The translations under genes and the position numbers were made by a program. Source: Flavobacterium sp. UBA2787 (GTDB lineage Bacteria; Bacteroidota; Bacteroidia; Flavobacteriales; Flavobacteriaceae). From it: DNA of 52,867 nt. Location: assembly GCA_002352205.1 (NCBI GenBank), contig DEHZ01000006.1, positions 1-52,867 on the forward strand. Direction: 5' to 3'. Positions 40,974 through 49,091 of this stretch are shown here, piece by piece (the stretch's first letter is position 1; each line of letters begins with the position of its first letter). A model generated the notes under the pieces. That model worked only from the letters and a program-made list of their open reading frames with translations. It searched no databases and was not told the origin of the DNA.

Positions 40974-41678
40974 ATGAGAAAAATGAAACCCAATCTACTA
41001 TTTTTAGTATTCTTTATCGTCTCTACGGTAACTTTTGGTCAAGAAACTAAGAAAGATTCTACCGTAATTTATTATTTAATTGAGAATGATTCTGTTTTAA
41101 GAACTTCGCTTGATTTGGAAGAAGTTGTTGTTACTGGAAAAAAATCAAATAAAGAAGATGAAGATCGTAAAAAATTTCTTTTACTTCAGCAACGTGTTCT
41201 AAAAGTTTATCCTTATGCTAAAGCAGCAGCAGATAATTTGACTAAGTTAAACCAAAACATGGGCAAATTTAAAACAGAACGTGAAAAAAAGAAATATTTC
41301 AAAATAGTTGAAAATTATCTTGAAAACGAATTCGAAGAACAACTAAAAAAATTGTCACGCAAACAAGGTCAAATTTTAGTAAAACTTATTCATCGTCAAA
41401 CCGGAAAAACAACCTATACCTTGGTTAAGGATTTAAAAAGTGGTTGGAAGGCATTTTGGGCTAGTAATACTGCAAAAGTGTTTGATATCGATTTGAAGGA
41501 AGAATACAATCCATTTACTGTTACCGAAGATTTTCTTATTGAAAGTATTTTGATAAAAGCTTTTAACGAAGGAAGATTACAACGTCAACCACCTGCAAAA
41601 TTTATTGATTATGATGATCTTTCCGCAATTTGGAAAGAAAAAGTTCAAAAGGCAAAAGACAAACAAGCCGAAAATTAA
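40974..41678 (+). CDS. Exported DUF4294 protein
   Basis: 234 residues with a signal peptide (MKPNLLFLVFFIVSTVTFGQ; translation may begin at 40974 or at the Met three codons later). The mature part carries the DUF4294 features: EEVVVTGKK, KFLLLQQRVLKVYPYAKAAA, YLENEFEEQLKKLSRKQGQI, LVKLIHRQTGKTTYTLVKDL, and a basic, coiled tail. The VLKVYPYA and HRQTG motifs are characteristic of this Bacteroidetes family, which has no known function. It is next to the M42 peptidase, divergently transcribed. Confidence 0.85.
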   Translation: MRKMKPNLLFLVFFIVSTVTFGQETKKDSTVIYYLIENDSVLRTSLDLEEVVVTGKKSNKEDEDRKKFLLLQQRVLKVYPYAKAAADNLTKLNQNMGKFKTEREKKKYFKIVENYLENEFEEQLKKLSRKQGQILVKLIHRQTGKTTYTLVKDLKSGWKAFWASNTAKVFDIDLKEEYNPFTVTEDFLIESILIKAFNEGRLQRQPPAKFIDYDDLSAIWKEKVQKAKDKQAEN

Positions 41679-41682
41679 TTTT

Positions 41683-41690
41683 TATTTTTG
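41683..41690 (+). promoter_or_regulatory. TAnnTTTG promoter element for the TerC gene
   Basis: TATTTTTG, exact match, 35 bases before the ATG at 41726. Confidence 0.6.
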
Positions 41691-41725
41691 ATTCATATTT
41701 CTGATTACATTTACACAAAAAAGAA

Positions 41726-42661
41726 ATGCTTGTCTGGATTATTTTCATCGCTTCAATTTTATTGTTTTTAGCCTTAGATTTAGGTGTTTTTAATAAAACC
41801 CCTCACATTATTAGTTCAAAAGAGGCTGGTATTTGGACAGGTATCTGGGTCACTATGTCCTTTATTTTTTCCGGAGTTATTTATTGGCTTTACCAAAATC
41901 AACACATAGCTAATCCTGAAAATTATGAGCCCGCCATTGCCTCAATGAAGTTCATCACCGGATACCTCATTGAGTTGTCGTTGAGTGTGGATAATATTTT
42001 TGTGATTGCCGTTATTTTTTCTTCGTTTAAAATTCCACAGAAATACCAACATAGAGTTCTCTTTTGGGGAATTTTGGGAGCGATTGTATTTAGAGGTCTT
42101 ATGATTTTCTTTGGCGTGATTTTGATTAATAAGTTTAGTTGGATGACTTATATTTTTGGACTCTTTTTGTTGTTTACAGCGGCTAAAATGTTGTTTAAAA
42201 AAGACGAAGAACAATTTAATCCTAAAAAATCATTCATTTATCGAAACCTCAGAAAAATAATGCCCATCACCATGCACATGGAAAAGGAGCATTTTTTTGT
42301 TAAGCGGAGACATATTACAGCCGCTACACCTTTATTTGTGGCATTAATCGTAATTGAGCTGATGGATGTTTTGTTTGCCTTAGATAGTGTTCCGGCAATA
42401 TTAGCAATCACACCAGATCCTTTCCTAGTATTTAGTTCAAATATTTTTGCTATTTTAGGTTTGCGTTCCATGTATTTCTTTTTGTCGCACATGCTTAATA
42501 AATTTGCTCACCTGGAGTATAGTTTGATTGCAATTCTTTCATTTGTAGGTATAAAAATGTTATTGGTACATCACATTAAATTCCCGGAATGGGTTTCATT
42601 GGGGTTTATTGCACTTGCTTTAGGGATAGGAATTGTTGTTTCTCTAAGAAGTAAAGACTAG
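41726..42661 (+). CDS. TerC-family integral membrane protein
   Basis: 311-residue protein with about nine membrane helices. The acidic intramembrane motifs typical of TerC/Alx are intact: FLALDLGVFNK, ELSLSVDNIFVIAVIF, GALGA-type helices and ELMDVLFALDSVPAILAI. Family members export Mn(II) or help load metalloproteins, and some are linked to tellurite resistance. Here Mn homeostasis is the likeliest role, by family knowledge. It has its own promoter. Confidence 0.92.
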   Translation: MLVWIIFIASILLFLALDLGVFNKTPHIISSKEAGIWTGIWVTMSFIFSGVIYWLYQNQHIANPENYEPAIASMKFITGYLIELSLSVDNIFVIAVIFSSFKIPQKYQHRVLFWGILGAIVFRGLMIFFGVILINKFSWMTYIFGLFLLFTAAKMLFKKDEEQFNPKKSFIYRNLRKIMPITMHMEKEHFFVKRRHITAATPLFVALIVIELMDVLFALDSVPAILAITPDPFLVFSSNIFAILGLRSMYFFLSHMLNKFAHLEYSLIAILSFVGIKMLLVHHIKFPEWVSLGFIALALGIGIVVSLRSKD

Positions 42662-42738
42662 AAATGCTTGAAAAATAACCTTTTATCGATTTTATATTCC
42701 TATTAACAGAATTATTTTTTTTAACAGAAACACTAACA

Positions 42739-42746
42739 TACTTTTG
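42739..42746 (+). promoter_or_regulatory. TAnnTTTG promoter element of a candidate small RNA
   Basis: TACTTTTG, exact consensus, not followed by any ORF longer than three codons. Confidence 0.5.
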
Positions 42747-42751
42747 AATCA

Positions 42752-42826
42752 CCATAAGTTAAGTAGGTTAAGTTTATGGAATAAATTTGGGGCAAAAAGG
42801 GTGAAAGTAATTTCACCTTTTTTTTT
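42752..42826 (+). ncRNA. Candidate small RNA, about 75 nt
   Basis: Starting from the promoter box at 42739, the region contains a hairpin with stem CCATAA (42752-42757) and TTATGG (42774-42779) enclosing a GTTAAG direct repeat, then an A/T linker, then a strong intrinsic terminator. The terminator is GGTGAAA (42800-42806), loop GTAA, TTTCACC (42811-42817), nine Ts. It lies 140 bases after terC, so it is not simply that gene's terminator. The architecture matches the candidate at 26332. Confidence 0.4.
42800..42826 (+). terminator. Strong intrinsic terminator
   Basis: Seven-base perfect stem GGTGAAA/TTTCACC, GTAA loop, nine Ts on the plus strand. Confidence 0.85.
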
Positions 42827-42843
42827 GGAATAAACTGAACAAA

Positions 42844-42873
42844 AAAAAGACTTTTGAAAACAAAAGTCTTTTT
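42844..42873. terminator. Symmetrical hairpin with A and T runs
   Basis: Perfect 13-bp stem AAAAAGACTTTTG (42844-42856) and CAAAAGTCTTTTT (42861-42873), loop AAAA. It can work in both directions. Confidence 0.7.
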
Positions 42874-43008
42874 ACGTGTAGTGGTTTTTGGTTTTTGGAA
42901 TTATATAAAAAAATATATTTCGTAAAAAAACGAAATTCAGATAATATAATAAAAAAAGGGATTTTTTGTTTTGGATAATCAAAGTTATAAAATTAAAATT
43001 AAATAGCA

Positions 43009-43038
43009 TAAAAAAAGCTCCTCAAAAAAGAGGAGCTT
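43009..43038 (-). terminator. Intrinsic terminator, probably of the T9SS protein gene
   Basis: Perfect 9-bp stem AAGCTCCTC (43015-43023) and GAGGAGCTT (43030-43038). The minus strand continues into a T run. It lies about 160 bases after the stop at 43201. Confidence 0.75.
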
Positions 43039-43200
43039 CTTCCCAAATTTATTCTTAACCCTATAAAGGTAACTTAAAATCAAAGATAAATAAAACAGTA
43101 AGGGTAACCAACTAAAAAAACGCATTTTCGATGAAATGCACTAATTAACAGTTCGTTAAGACTATAAATTAAGCAAAAAAATTAAATTTGAAAGTGTGAT

Positions 43201-46200
43201 TTAACGTTTTAAACTGAAATGTCCTCTATGAACACGTCCGTCGTTTCTATATATCATAAACCAATAATCAGAAGAAAATAAAGGTTGACCGTTAAACGTT
43301 CCATCCCAGCCTTCACTTTTTGAATCAAAAACGGTGATTAATTTTCCATAACGATCAAAAATGTGGACAATGAAATTTTCTTCTAAACCAGAATCTTTAA
43401 TAAACCATCGTTCATTATATCCGTCGCCATTTGGGGTAAAGAATCGTGGGTAATATAAAAGCCAAACCAATTCGGTTACTGTTCCACAACCAATGGTGTC
43501 TTGAACATATACTGTATAAACGCCTGGCAATAAATTGATGAAAATATTTTCGGTTTGATAATTTATTCCATCTATTGAGTAAGTATGAAAACCAATATTA
43601 TTTGAGTTTACGGTGATTTCATTCTGATTTTCTGTCCAGTCTATAGTAGTTATAGAATCGATAATAGGTGGTTCCGATATTGAAAATGTAATTTCTTTAG
43701 TATTTTCACAAATTAAATTAGAATTATTAAAGGTGGTTATGGCAGTAACACTAATAGTGGAAATTCCTAATGTTGAAGTTGTATATGAATCACCAACTGT
43801 GCCATTTGACCAAGTATAAACTGTATTAGGTAAAGGATTATTTACAGTGATAGTAAAAGGTAATTCATCACACACTAAATAATCTGAACTTAAATTAATA
43901 GAAGGAATCTGTCCCACAAAAACATCAAAACTTTTAACTTCATAACAGGAGGGAAGAAGATTGAGAATAATTCGGCTGTAAATAGTTTGAGGATTTGAAA
44001 CGGGATTAAAGTTGGTCGGATTTGTAATAGGGTTAAGATTTTGTTGAGCATCGCTAAGCGAAGTATGAAAAGTAACTGTATACTCTTCCAAATCGTCAGC
44101 GTTAATCATTGTTGGAATCTGATTTATTAGATTAAACCGTTCATTATTAGTAATTGAAGGCACACAAACGGTCATGTCTGCAGGATCAAGACTGTTAATG
44201 ACTGACTTTAAAGTATCTACATCAAAAACTTGCGTTTTGATATTTCCACAAGAATCTTCAATTTGAAGCGTATATAAACCCAAAGGTAGGCTATAAAATA
44301 TAGAGGAATTACCATTATCTAAATTAATAATTTCACCATCTTTAAGAATTAGTTTGTATTGAATTGGAGCTTGTCCTATGGCGTTCACCACAACATCCAA
44401 TGTGCCACTATCTGTACAAGGAGAACGATTAATGTCGATAATCTCCAGAGCTTCGTTAAATTCAAAACTCGGATTAAAAATTTCTAAACAAACTTTAGTT
44501 GCGGAAGCTTGATTTGTAATTTCATTTCCATTTTTATAAGAATTGAACTTTCTAACAATTCTAAATTCACCATTAAAAACAAAGTTAAAATTAGTAGCAT
44601 TATTTGTCAATGCAATCGAGTTTGTTCCGTTTGGAGCAGAATCCGGTTGATAAACGACATTTGTTTCAGGATGTCCCCAAGTATCTGTTATCGGATCAAT
44701 TAATTTTTGAATCCAAAACGACTGTCCATTGATTCCATTACTCAAAAAACTTAAATTAACATCAAATGAACCACAATTAAAGATAGGGTTAAAACTCGAA
44801 CTATTAATTATATATTCATTTAATGTAACTGTAATAGAATTAGAAAAACCACATTCATCATTCACATCAAATGAATATTCACCTGGAGGCAAATTGTTCA
44901 TAAAAAATACGCCGTCATTGGGTGTAATAAAACTGGAAGCATTAAACGGAATGCCCTGTCCAAATGAATTAGGGGCATTCGTAATAATAATGTTGGTTAT
45001 ACTAGCATTGTTACTGTCAATTCTGATTGATGTTTTACCCAATTCACAACCAACTCTTTCGGTTATTTCTAAACCCTCATTTTCGTATATAGGAACTTCA
45101 ATATCATTAATTTCATAGGAAGTGTTACATTCATCAACAATTGTAATTTCATAAAAACCTATAGGAACCGGATCCAATCTAATTACTCCATTAACCAATT
45201 GATCACTAACATCATGAGGAAGGGGAAATGGGTAGGATGAAGGGGCTACCATCACTGTTGCTCCCACTATTTCATTAACTGGAATTGCTATTCTGATAAA
45301 ACCATCATTAACATAACAGCCATTATTGCCGGTGGTTATGTTAGGAACAATATTATTTTGTATGATAGAAAAAGCAACCGTTTGGTCTCTTCCACAAGAA
45401 TCTGAAATACTAAAACTGTAATTTCCTAAAGGGACTAAATTATCTTGACTACCAAAAACAATAGACGTTGAGGTAAATGGACCAGGATAGTCAACATTAA
45501 AATTTTCAGGGATAAATCCTGGTGGTATTGTAGAAAAGTTAAGTTGAAACGGTGGCGATAAATTAGCTGTATTAATAGTGAAGTAATTAGAATCACATGG
45601 TTGTCTGTTTAATGTGACAGATACCGAACCTGCTAGATTAGCTGTAAAATTTTGGTTGGAAGTTATACCACAATTATCAGTAATTTCTATAGAATAAGAA
45701 AAATTAGTAGAATTAAAGTTTGGAAAAGTAGAACTGATAGATGTTTCCAAAGGATCTCCAGACATTATTGTTTGATTGATTGTATAGGTTGGAGAACCAT
45801 CAGGAGGGAAAACGGTATAGGTAACTTGAAGTGGATAAGCAATTGATGTCCCAACATCCGGAACAATTGAATTAGAAATTAATGTAAAATCACACGATGG
45901 AGGAACAGTATTGTTCAAAATAGGACTTCCAATCGTCAATCCTGACGGAGAATATGAAACCGTAAATGTTGTAACAAATGCAATTCCACACACATCAAAA
46001 ACGCGTATAGTATATGTTCCTTCCGGTAAATTGGAAAAAATGTTTGATGTTTGTGGAGGAAACAAAATCGGTCCAGCGGTGATTTCAAAACTAGAGGCTA
46101 TTCCAGAGTTTATATTTACAGTAACATTGCTCATGTCACTACATGATTGATTAAGATAGTTTACAGAGTAGGATAGAGGCGTAAATGTATTTGTGATTGT

Positions 46201-46503
46201 GATTGTACTTTGTTGTGTTGTTGTTTGATTTCCTACGGTTTCAGTTGCAACAACTAAATAATCACCGGCAGTTAGTCCATTAATAAGCGGAATAGTCGGC
46301 GTAGCATAAGGAACAGAGGTGTTAGGTAGCTTAAAAACAACATACGAAATTGTTCCGGTAGGATCTGGATTAGAAATCACAAACTCAATCGAACCGTTGC
46401 CTGGACAGCTTTCGTTAGTGCTGGATAAATTAAGTTCAAAAGCACATATAAACTGAGCGATCAGCAAGCATGTTAGCGTAAATACTGTTCTGAAAATGCT
46501 CAT
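43201..46503 (-). CDS. T9SS-secreted multidomain protein with type B sorting domain
   Basis: 1100 residues. A signal peptide (MSIFRTVFTLTCLLIAQFIC) is followed by about nine SprB-like or Ig-like beta modules of about 90 residues, each ending with a pattern such as LPEGTYTIRVFDVCG, VPLGNYSFSISDSCG, VPIGFYEITIVDECN, LPPGEYSFDVNDECG or LPLGLYTLQIEDSCG. The last 80 residues form the gliding-motility-associated C-terminal (type B sorting) domain: FFTPNGDGYNERWFIKDSGL, HIFDRYGKLI, GWDGTFNGQPLFSSDYWFMI and GHFSLKR. It is predicted to be exported by the type IX system and displayed on the cell surface, probably as an adhesin. Confidence 0.93.
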   Translation of the reverse strand: MSIFRTVFTLTCLLIAQFICAFELNLSSTNESCPGNGSIEFVISNPDPTGTISYVVFKLPNTSVPYATPTIPLINGLTAGDYLVVATETVGNQTTTQQSTITITNTFTPLSYSVNYLNQSCSDMSNVTVNINSGIASSFEITAGPILFPPQTSNIFSNLPEGTYTIRVFDVCGIAFVTTFTVSYSPSGLTIGSPILNNTVPPSCDFTLISNSIVPDVGTSIAYPLQVTYTVFPPDGSPTYTINQTIMSGDPLETSISSTFPNFNSTNFSYSIEITDNCGITSNQNFTANLAGSVSVTLNRQPCDSNYFTINTANLSPPFQLNFSTIPPGFIPENFNVDYPGPFTSTSIVFGSQDNLVPLGNYSFSISDSCGRDQTVAFSIIQNNIVPNITTGNNGCYVNDGFIRIAIPVNEIVGATVMVAPSSYPFPLPHDVSDQLVNGVIRLDPVPIGFYEITIVDECNTSYEINDIEVPIYENEGLEITERVGCELGKTSIRIDSNNASITNIIITNAPNSFGQGIPFNASSFITPNDGVFFMNNLPPGEYSFDVNDECGFSNSITVTLNEYIINSSSFNPIFNCGSFDVNLSFLSNGINGQSFWIQKLIDPITDTWGHPETNVVYQPDSAPNGTNSIALTNNATNFNFVFNGEFRIVRKFNSYKNGNEITNQASATKVCLEIFNPSFEFNEALEIIDINRSPCTDSGTLDVVVNAIGQAPIQYKLILKDGEIINLDNGNSSIFYSLPLGLYTLQIEDSCGNIKTQVFDVDTLKSVINSLDPADMTVCVPSITNNERFNLINQIPTMINADDLEEYTVTFHTSLSDAQQNLNPITNPTNFNPVSNPQTIYSRIILNLLPSCYEVKSFDVFVGQIPSINLSSDYLVCDELPFTITVNNPLPNTVYTWSNGTVGDSYTTSTLGISTISVTAITTFNNSNLICENTKEITFSISEPPIIDSITTIDWTENQNEITVNSNNIGFHTYSIDGINYQTENIFINLLPGVYTVYVQDTIGCGTVTELVWLLYYPRFFTPNGDGYNERWFIKDSGLEENFIVHIFDRYGKLITVFDSKSEGWDGTFNGQPLFSSDYWFMIYRNDGRVHRGHFSLKR

Positions 46504-46517
46504 TTCAACAATTTTAT

Positions 46518-46525
46518 CAAATTTA
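46518..46525 (-). promoter_or_regulatory. TAnnTTTG promoter element for the T9SS protein gene
   Basis: TAAATTTG on the minus strand, 15 bases before the ATG at 46503. Confidence 0.6.
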
Positions 46526-46779
46526 ATGCTTACTATAGTAATTCTTTTTGTTTAACTTAAAAGAGCTAAACATTTCACCTGAATTATTTGAGTTAGGAAG
46601 GCACAAAATGTCTATCGTAGAATGAACTTCGGCTAATTCTGAATAATTGCTTGGAGTATAAATTATTTACAAATGTAAGTATTGTCTACTTGATGGAAAA
46701 ATTTATAAGTATAAAACGTCAAACTATTTTTTTATATTGTTCAAATACGTTTTAATAAATCATTAAAAAAAGTTATAAT

Positions 46780-46834
46780 GTCAGCATGAGCCTGCACAAA
46801 ATCTAACCACAAATAGTTGCAAGCTCAATTTGAC
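46780..46834. repeat. Imperfect inverted repeat with 21-base loop
   Basis: Arms TGAGCCTGCA (46787-46796) and TGCAAGCTCA (46818-46827) pair with one mismatch, which becomes G-U on the minus strand. After a three-base internal loop, GTCA (46780-46783) pairs with TGAC (46831-46834). The loop is AATCTAACCACAAATAG-like. No T run follows, so it is not an ordinary terminator. Confidence 0.5.
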
Positions 46835-46897
46835 ATATTACTAAAATTTTTTCACGAGATTCTTAGAGTTGAAAGAATAATAATTATTGTAACTTTT

Positions 46898-47371
46898 TTA
46901 AACTTCTTCTTCTCTTTCTTCTTGAAAATAGTTATGCAACTGATTTATTCTCTCATAGTCTGCTTTTAGCAGCTTATATTGCCTGTAAAGAACACTTTCA
47001 CATTCTAAGTTTTGTTCAGAAACACTTCCATTAATTATTTTAAGGTATTCTCTAAGCACCACGTTTTCTCCGTGCTTACAAGAATATAAAATTGTTTGAC
47101 GATCATCTTTTTTTATTGCTTTTTTCATTTCTCGCCAAACGTTAAAGAATTTTCCGGTTTCTCTAAATCCGTTATTCCTTTTGCCTCCTATTTTTTTTAA
47201 TTCCTGAATAAGCTCTTTTCTACAATCCAAAGAGGTTTGTGCTAATGTTGAAAACATTATTTTGATATCTACTTCTTTTGCTTCGTAAATGGCAGATTTA
47301 TATCCTTCAACTCTATCATTGTTAATACATAATAATGTGTTGAGGTTTTCAATGGCTTTTTCAGTTATCAT
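46898..47371 (-). CDS. PA2169 / DUF2383-family four-helix-bundle protein
   Basis: 157-residue ferritin-like helical protein. The family pattern is visible: N-terminal AIENLNTLLCINNDRVEGYK, LAQTSLDCRKELIQELKKIG, GKFFNVWREMKKAIKKDDRQ, and the Glu-containing helix HGENVVLREYLKII. The usual metal-type EExxH motifs are weak and some expected acidic positions are replaced, so metal binding is uncertain. It has a basic-acidic tail (FQEEREEEV). No partners nearby. Confidence 0.75.
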   Translation of the reverse strand: MITEKAIENLNTLLCINNDRVEGYKSAIYEAKEVDIKIMFSTLAQTSLDCRKELIQELKKIGGKRNNGFRETGKFFNVWREMKKAIKKDDRQTILYSCKHGENVVLREYLKIINGSVSEQNLECESVLYRQYKLLKADYERINQLHNYFQEEREEEV

Positions 47372-47678
47372 AAGTATGGCATTAAAGAGTTTAATTTTAT
47401 TGTGTAAATTTCAGATATTTATCTCAGTCGTGATTTATATAATTTTGGAATTATATTACATCATTTTTGGATTAAGAGAGGAGTAAACTATTTAGATGAT
47501 CAAATCGTTTACATGTAATTAATGTAATTTTTGATTTAAAAATATCAAATATGAAAGTAAATTTGACTTCAGCTAATGATCGCTTGTAAAAAAATAATTA
47601 TTTTAGAAAATAATGAATTTGGTAGATTTATGTTCAAGAAGAAAAAAATATTTCTAAAGTAGAAGTAAATAAAATTGA

Positions 47679-47715
47679 AAAAAGCCTTGTAATCAGTTGA
47701 TTTACAAGGCTTTTT
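47679..47715. terminator. 14-bp perfect hairpin next to tRNA-like scar
   Basis: AAAAAGCCTTGTAA (47679-47692) pairs perfectly with TTACAAGGCTTTTT (47702-47715). The loop continues the symmetry (AATCAGTTGATT). It would end transcription on either strand. Confidence 0.75.
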
Positions 47716-47728
47716 GCGGAGAAAGAGG
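47716..47728 (-). other. Possible tRNA 3'-end remnant (attachment-site scar)
   Basis: On the minus strand the bases read CCTCTTTCTCCGC, like the T-arm/acceptor end of a flavobacterial tRNA-Ser, immediately followed by a terminator hairpin as expected after a tRNA. The sequence on the 5' side (ACGGAG and beyond) does not continue as a tRNA, so only a fragment would remain, as left by integrases that target tRNA genes. The match is short. Confidence 0.25.
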
Positions 47729-47884
47729 CTCCGTGTATCTTTAAACAATATCTGTATTTTCAAGGCTTCGCAAAGATTAGTTTTTCTTAGGTACACCTAT
47801 AGGTACACTACTTTTGACTACTTTGTTTTAAGCAGTGTAAAGATATGAAATTTGATGTTAAATTAAAATAAATATTTAGAATTT

Positions 47885-47971
47885 TCAGTTTGCCAATTCA
47901 TGACCTTTTACGAAGCTTGAAAACGTTAATCTGCGTGCTCTTGGAATAGTACCAATTTTGATACAAGACAT
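47885..47971 (-). other. 28-codon open frame, possible gene remnant
   Basis: ATG-started frame encoding MSCIKIGTIPRARRLTF and a further 11 residues, ending SFVKGHELAN. It is highly basic and looks like a real protein segment rather than random AT-rich translation, but it is too short to assign. It follows another fragment on the same strand. Confidence 0.25.
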
Positions 47972-47974
47972 TTT

Positions 47975-48180
47975 CTATTTTAAGAGTTTTTTGATTTCTT
48001 CTTCTTTGCCGGTTAATTTTAATATGGATGACTTACTAATTGAACTTCCTGGTATAATTCCTTCTTCTTGAGGGCTAATTAGACTTTTGTTCGTCAGTAA
48101 TATCAATAAGCCTCAAAAAGAGATGAATAAAAAGCAATACCGATTATAACTTTTGAAATATCTGTAACATCAGTATCCAA
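47975..48180 (-). pseudogene. Frameshifted gene remnant, unknown
   Basis: On the minus strand one frame reads DTDVTDISKVIIGIAFYSSL and then stops. The next frame continues LISPQEEGIIPGSSISKSS and ends LTGKEEEIKKLLK with a TAG at 47975-47977. Both pieces look like coding sequence and join through a single-base shift near 48110. There is no start codon or full domain. The terminal SISKSSIL-LTGKEEEI part could be a helix-turn-helix, but I cannot name the family. Confidence 0.3.
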
Positions 48181-48191
48181 ACAGCTTGCTA

Positions 48192-48401
48192 TCAATCCTC
48201 CCAGCCACATAAGGTCAGCCCCAAATCTTTGGCTTCTTTTAAGGTAACTTTTTTAGTTTCTTTTTTGCAAGCACCCAAACCACGACAAAATTCTTTTTTA
48301 TGGTATTTGGTGGCGTTTTTGCTGTTACAGATATATACGTCTTCTGCCATATCAGAACCTGAAAGTAAAGGAAAAAGTAAAATTAAGAGTAATTTTTTCA
48401 T
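48192..48401 (-). CDS. Small exported Cys-containing protein
   Basis: 69 residues: a signal peptide (MKKLLLILLFPLLSGSDMAE), then a compact domain with YICNSKNATKYHKKEFCRGL, ACKKETKKVTLKEAKDLG and a terminal TLCGWED. The pattern of four Cys, YH and the LCGWED ending recurs in a small flavobacterial protein family I recognise by sequence but not by function. It may bind a metal. Its ATG overlaps the stop of the upstream lipoprotein gene by 4 bases, so the two are translationally coupled. Confidence 0.7.
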   Translation of the reverse strand: MKKLLLILLFPLLSGSDMAEDVYICNSKNATKYHKKEFCRGLGACKKETKKVTLKEAKDLGLTLCGWED

Positions 48402-49012
48402 GGTTTCTTTTTTTTGTTCGGAATCATATCAATAAATACCTCATTAAGTTTTTCGAATTTTAGAATGTCAAAACTTTTGCTCGGAAGCCAAATACCATCT
48501 TGTTCAATGTATAGAATTGAAAAATCTTCGGTATTCAAATATTTTTTTAAAAGCGATTTTGCTTTATTTCGGTTAATTGTCAGTGTCCGTTTATATTTTT
48601 CAAAATATTTTTTTTGATCATCAAAAGAGTTTGGAACAGAAGTTATCGTTAATTCATTAATATCAGTTTGGGCAAATGTTTGAAAGGCAACATAAACTAT
48701 ATCCCTCTTTACTAATTCATCCTTCAGATCTTCCATGTCATTATCAACAATTGGTTTTGAAACTTGAACGTGTAACTTGTCTAAAGAGATGAATATTAGT
48801 GACCCAACTTCTTCACTAAAATCCCCTGACGCTTCAAACATTTCTTTGATAGTGGCATAATTGGGTAATTTTTCTGTACTGGAAGATTTTTCAACTGTTT
48901 TAGTATTTTCGATAAGGTTGTAATTGTCTTCGGCTTCATTGGTGAAAGAGGTAGTATCTTTTTTACAACTCATAATGAATAGGGCTAATAATAGTAAAAG
49001 GTTTTTTTTCAT
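48398..49012 (-). CDS. Lipoprotein of unknown function
   Basis: 204 residues. The lipobox is FIMSCKKD (Cys16). After a low-complexity linker, a domain of about 150 residues (PNYATIKEMFEASGDFSEEV, SLIFISLDKLHVQVSKPIVD, YIEQDGIWLPSKSFDILKFE) looks folded but matches nothing I know. It is coupled by a 4-base overlap to the small Cys-rich protein downstream. Confidence 0.6.
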   Translation of the reverse strand: MKKNLLLLLALFIMSCKKDTTSFTNEAEDNYNLIENTKTVEKSSSTEKLPNYATIKEMFEASGDFSEEVGSLIFISLDKLHVQVSKPIVDNDMEDLKDELVKRDIVYVAFQTFAQTDINELTITSVPNSFDDQKKYFEKYKRTLTINRNKAKSLLKKYLNTEDFSILYIEQDGIWLPSKSFDILKFEKLNEVFIDMIPNKKKKP

Positions 49013-49091
49013 AAAGTTTTTTTTATAGTAAAAGTTTGGACTGTGAGCATATTTTTTTCATAGTCTTGAATTGGATTATAAATATACCTTT

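Larger units (their letters stand above)
42662..43200. other. 539-base intergenic region with three hairpins and a candidate small RNA
   Basis: No protein gene is visible. The region holds a TAnnTTTG box and terminator forming a candidate small RNA (42739-42826), a bidirectional hairpin at 42844-42873, a small inverted repeat ATTTCGT/ACGAAAT at 42917-42936, and a minus-strand terminator at 43009-43038 that probably ends the large T9SS gene. The rest is AT-rich with nothing recognisable. Confidence 0.6.
46504..46897. other. 394-base intergenic region with an imperfect long inverted repeat
   Basis: No ORF is supported. It contains the -7 box of the T9SS gene at 46518-46525 and, near its right end, a stem-loop-like element at 46780-46834 (separate entry). 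The rest is AT-rich with nothing I recognise. Confidence 0.55.
47372..48191. other. 820-base degraded region with insertion scars
   Basis: No intact gene. It contains a strong palindromic hairpin (47679-47715), a 13-base segment resembling the 3' end of a tRNA-Ser (47716-47728), a 12-base tandem repeat TAGGTACACCTA/TAGGTACACTAC (47788-47811), and minus-strand reading-frame fragments between 47885 and 48180. This looks like the decayed edge of an integrated element. Confidence 0.5.

Noticed and set aside
44729-45118. 129-codon plus-strand frame inside the T9SS gene
   Set aside because: The minus strand encodes continuous repeated domains and a C-terminal sorting signal; the plus-strand frame has no recognisable feature.
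47569-47796. 75-codon minus-strand frame across the hairpin and tRNA-like scar
   Set aside because: It runs through a terminator hairpin and the tandem repeat, is rich in Phe and Ile from AT-rich DNA, and matches no family.
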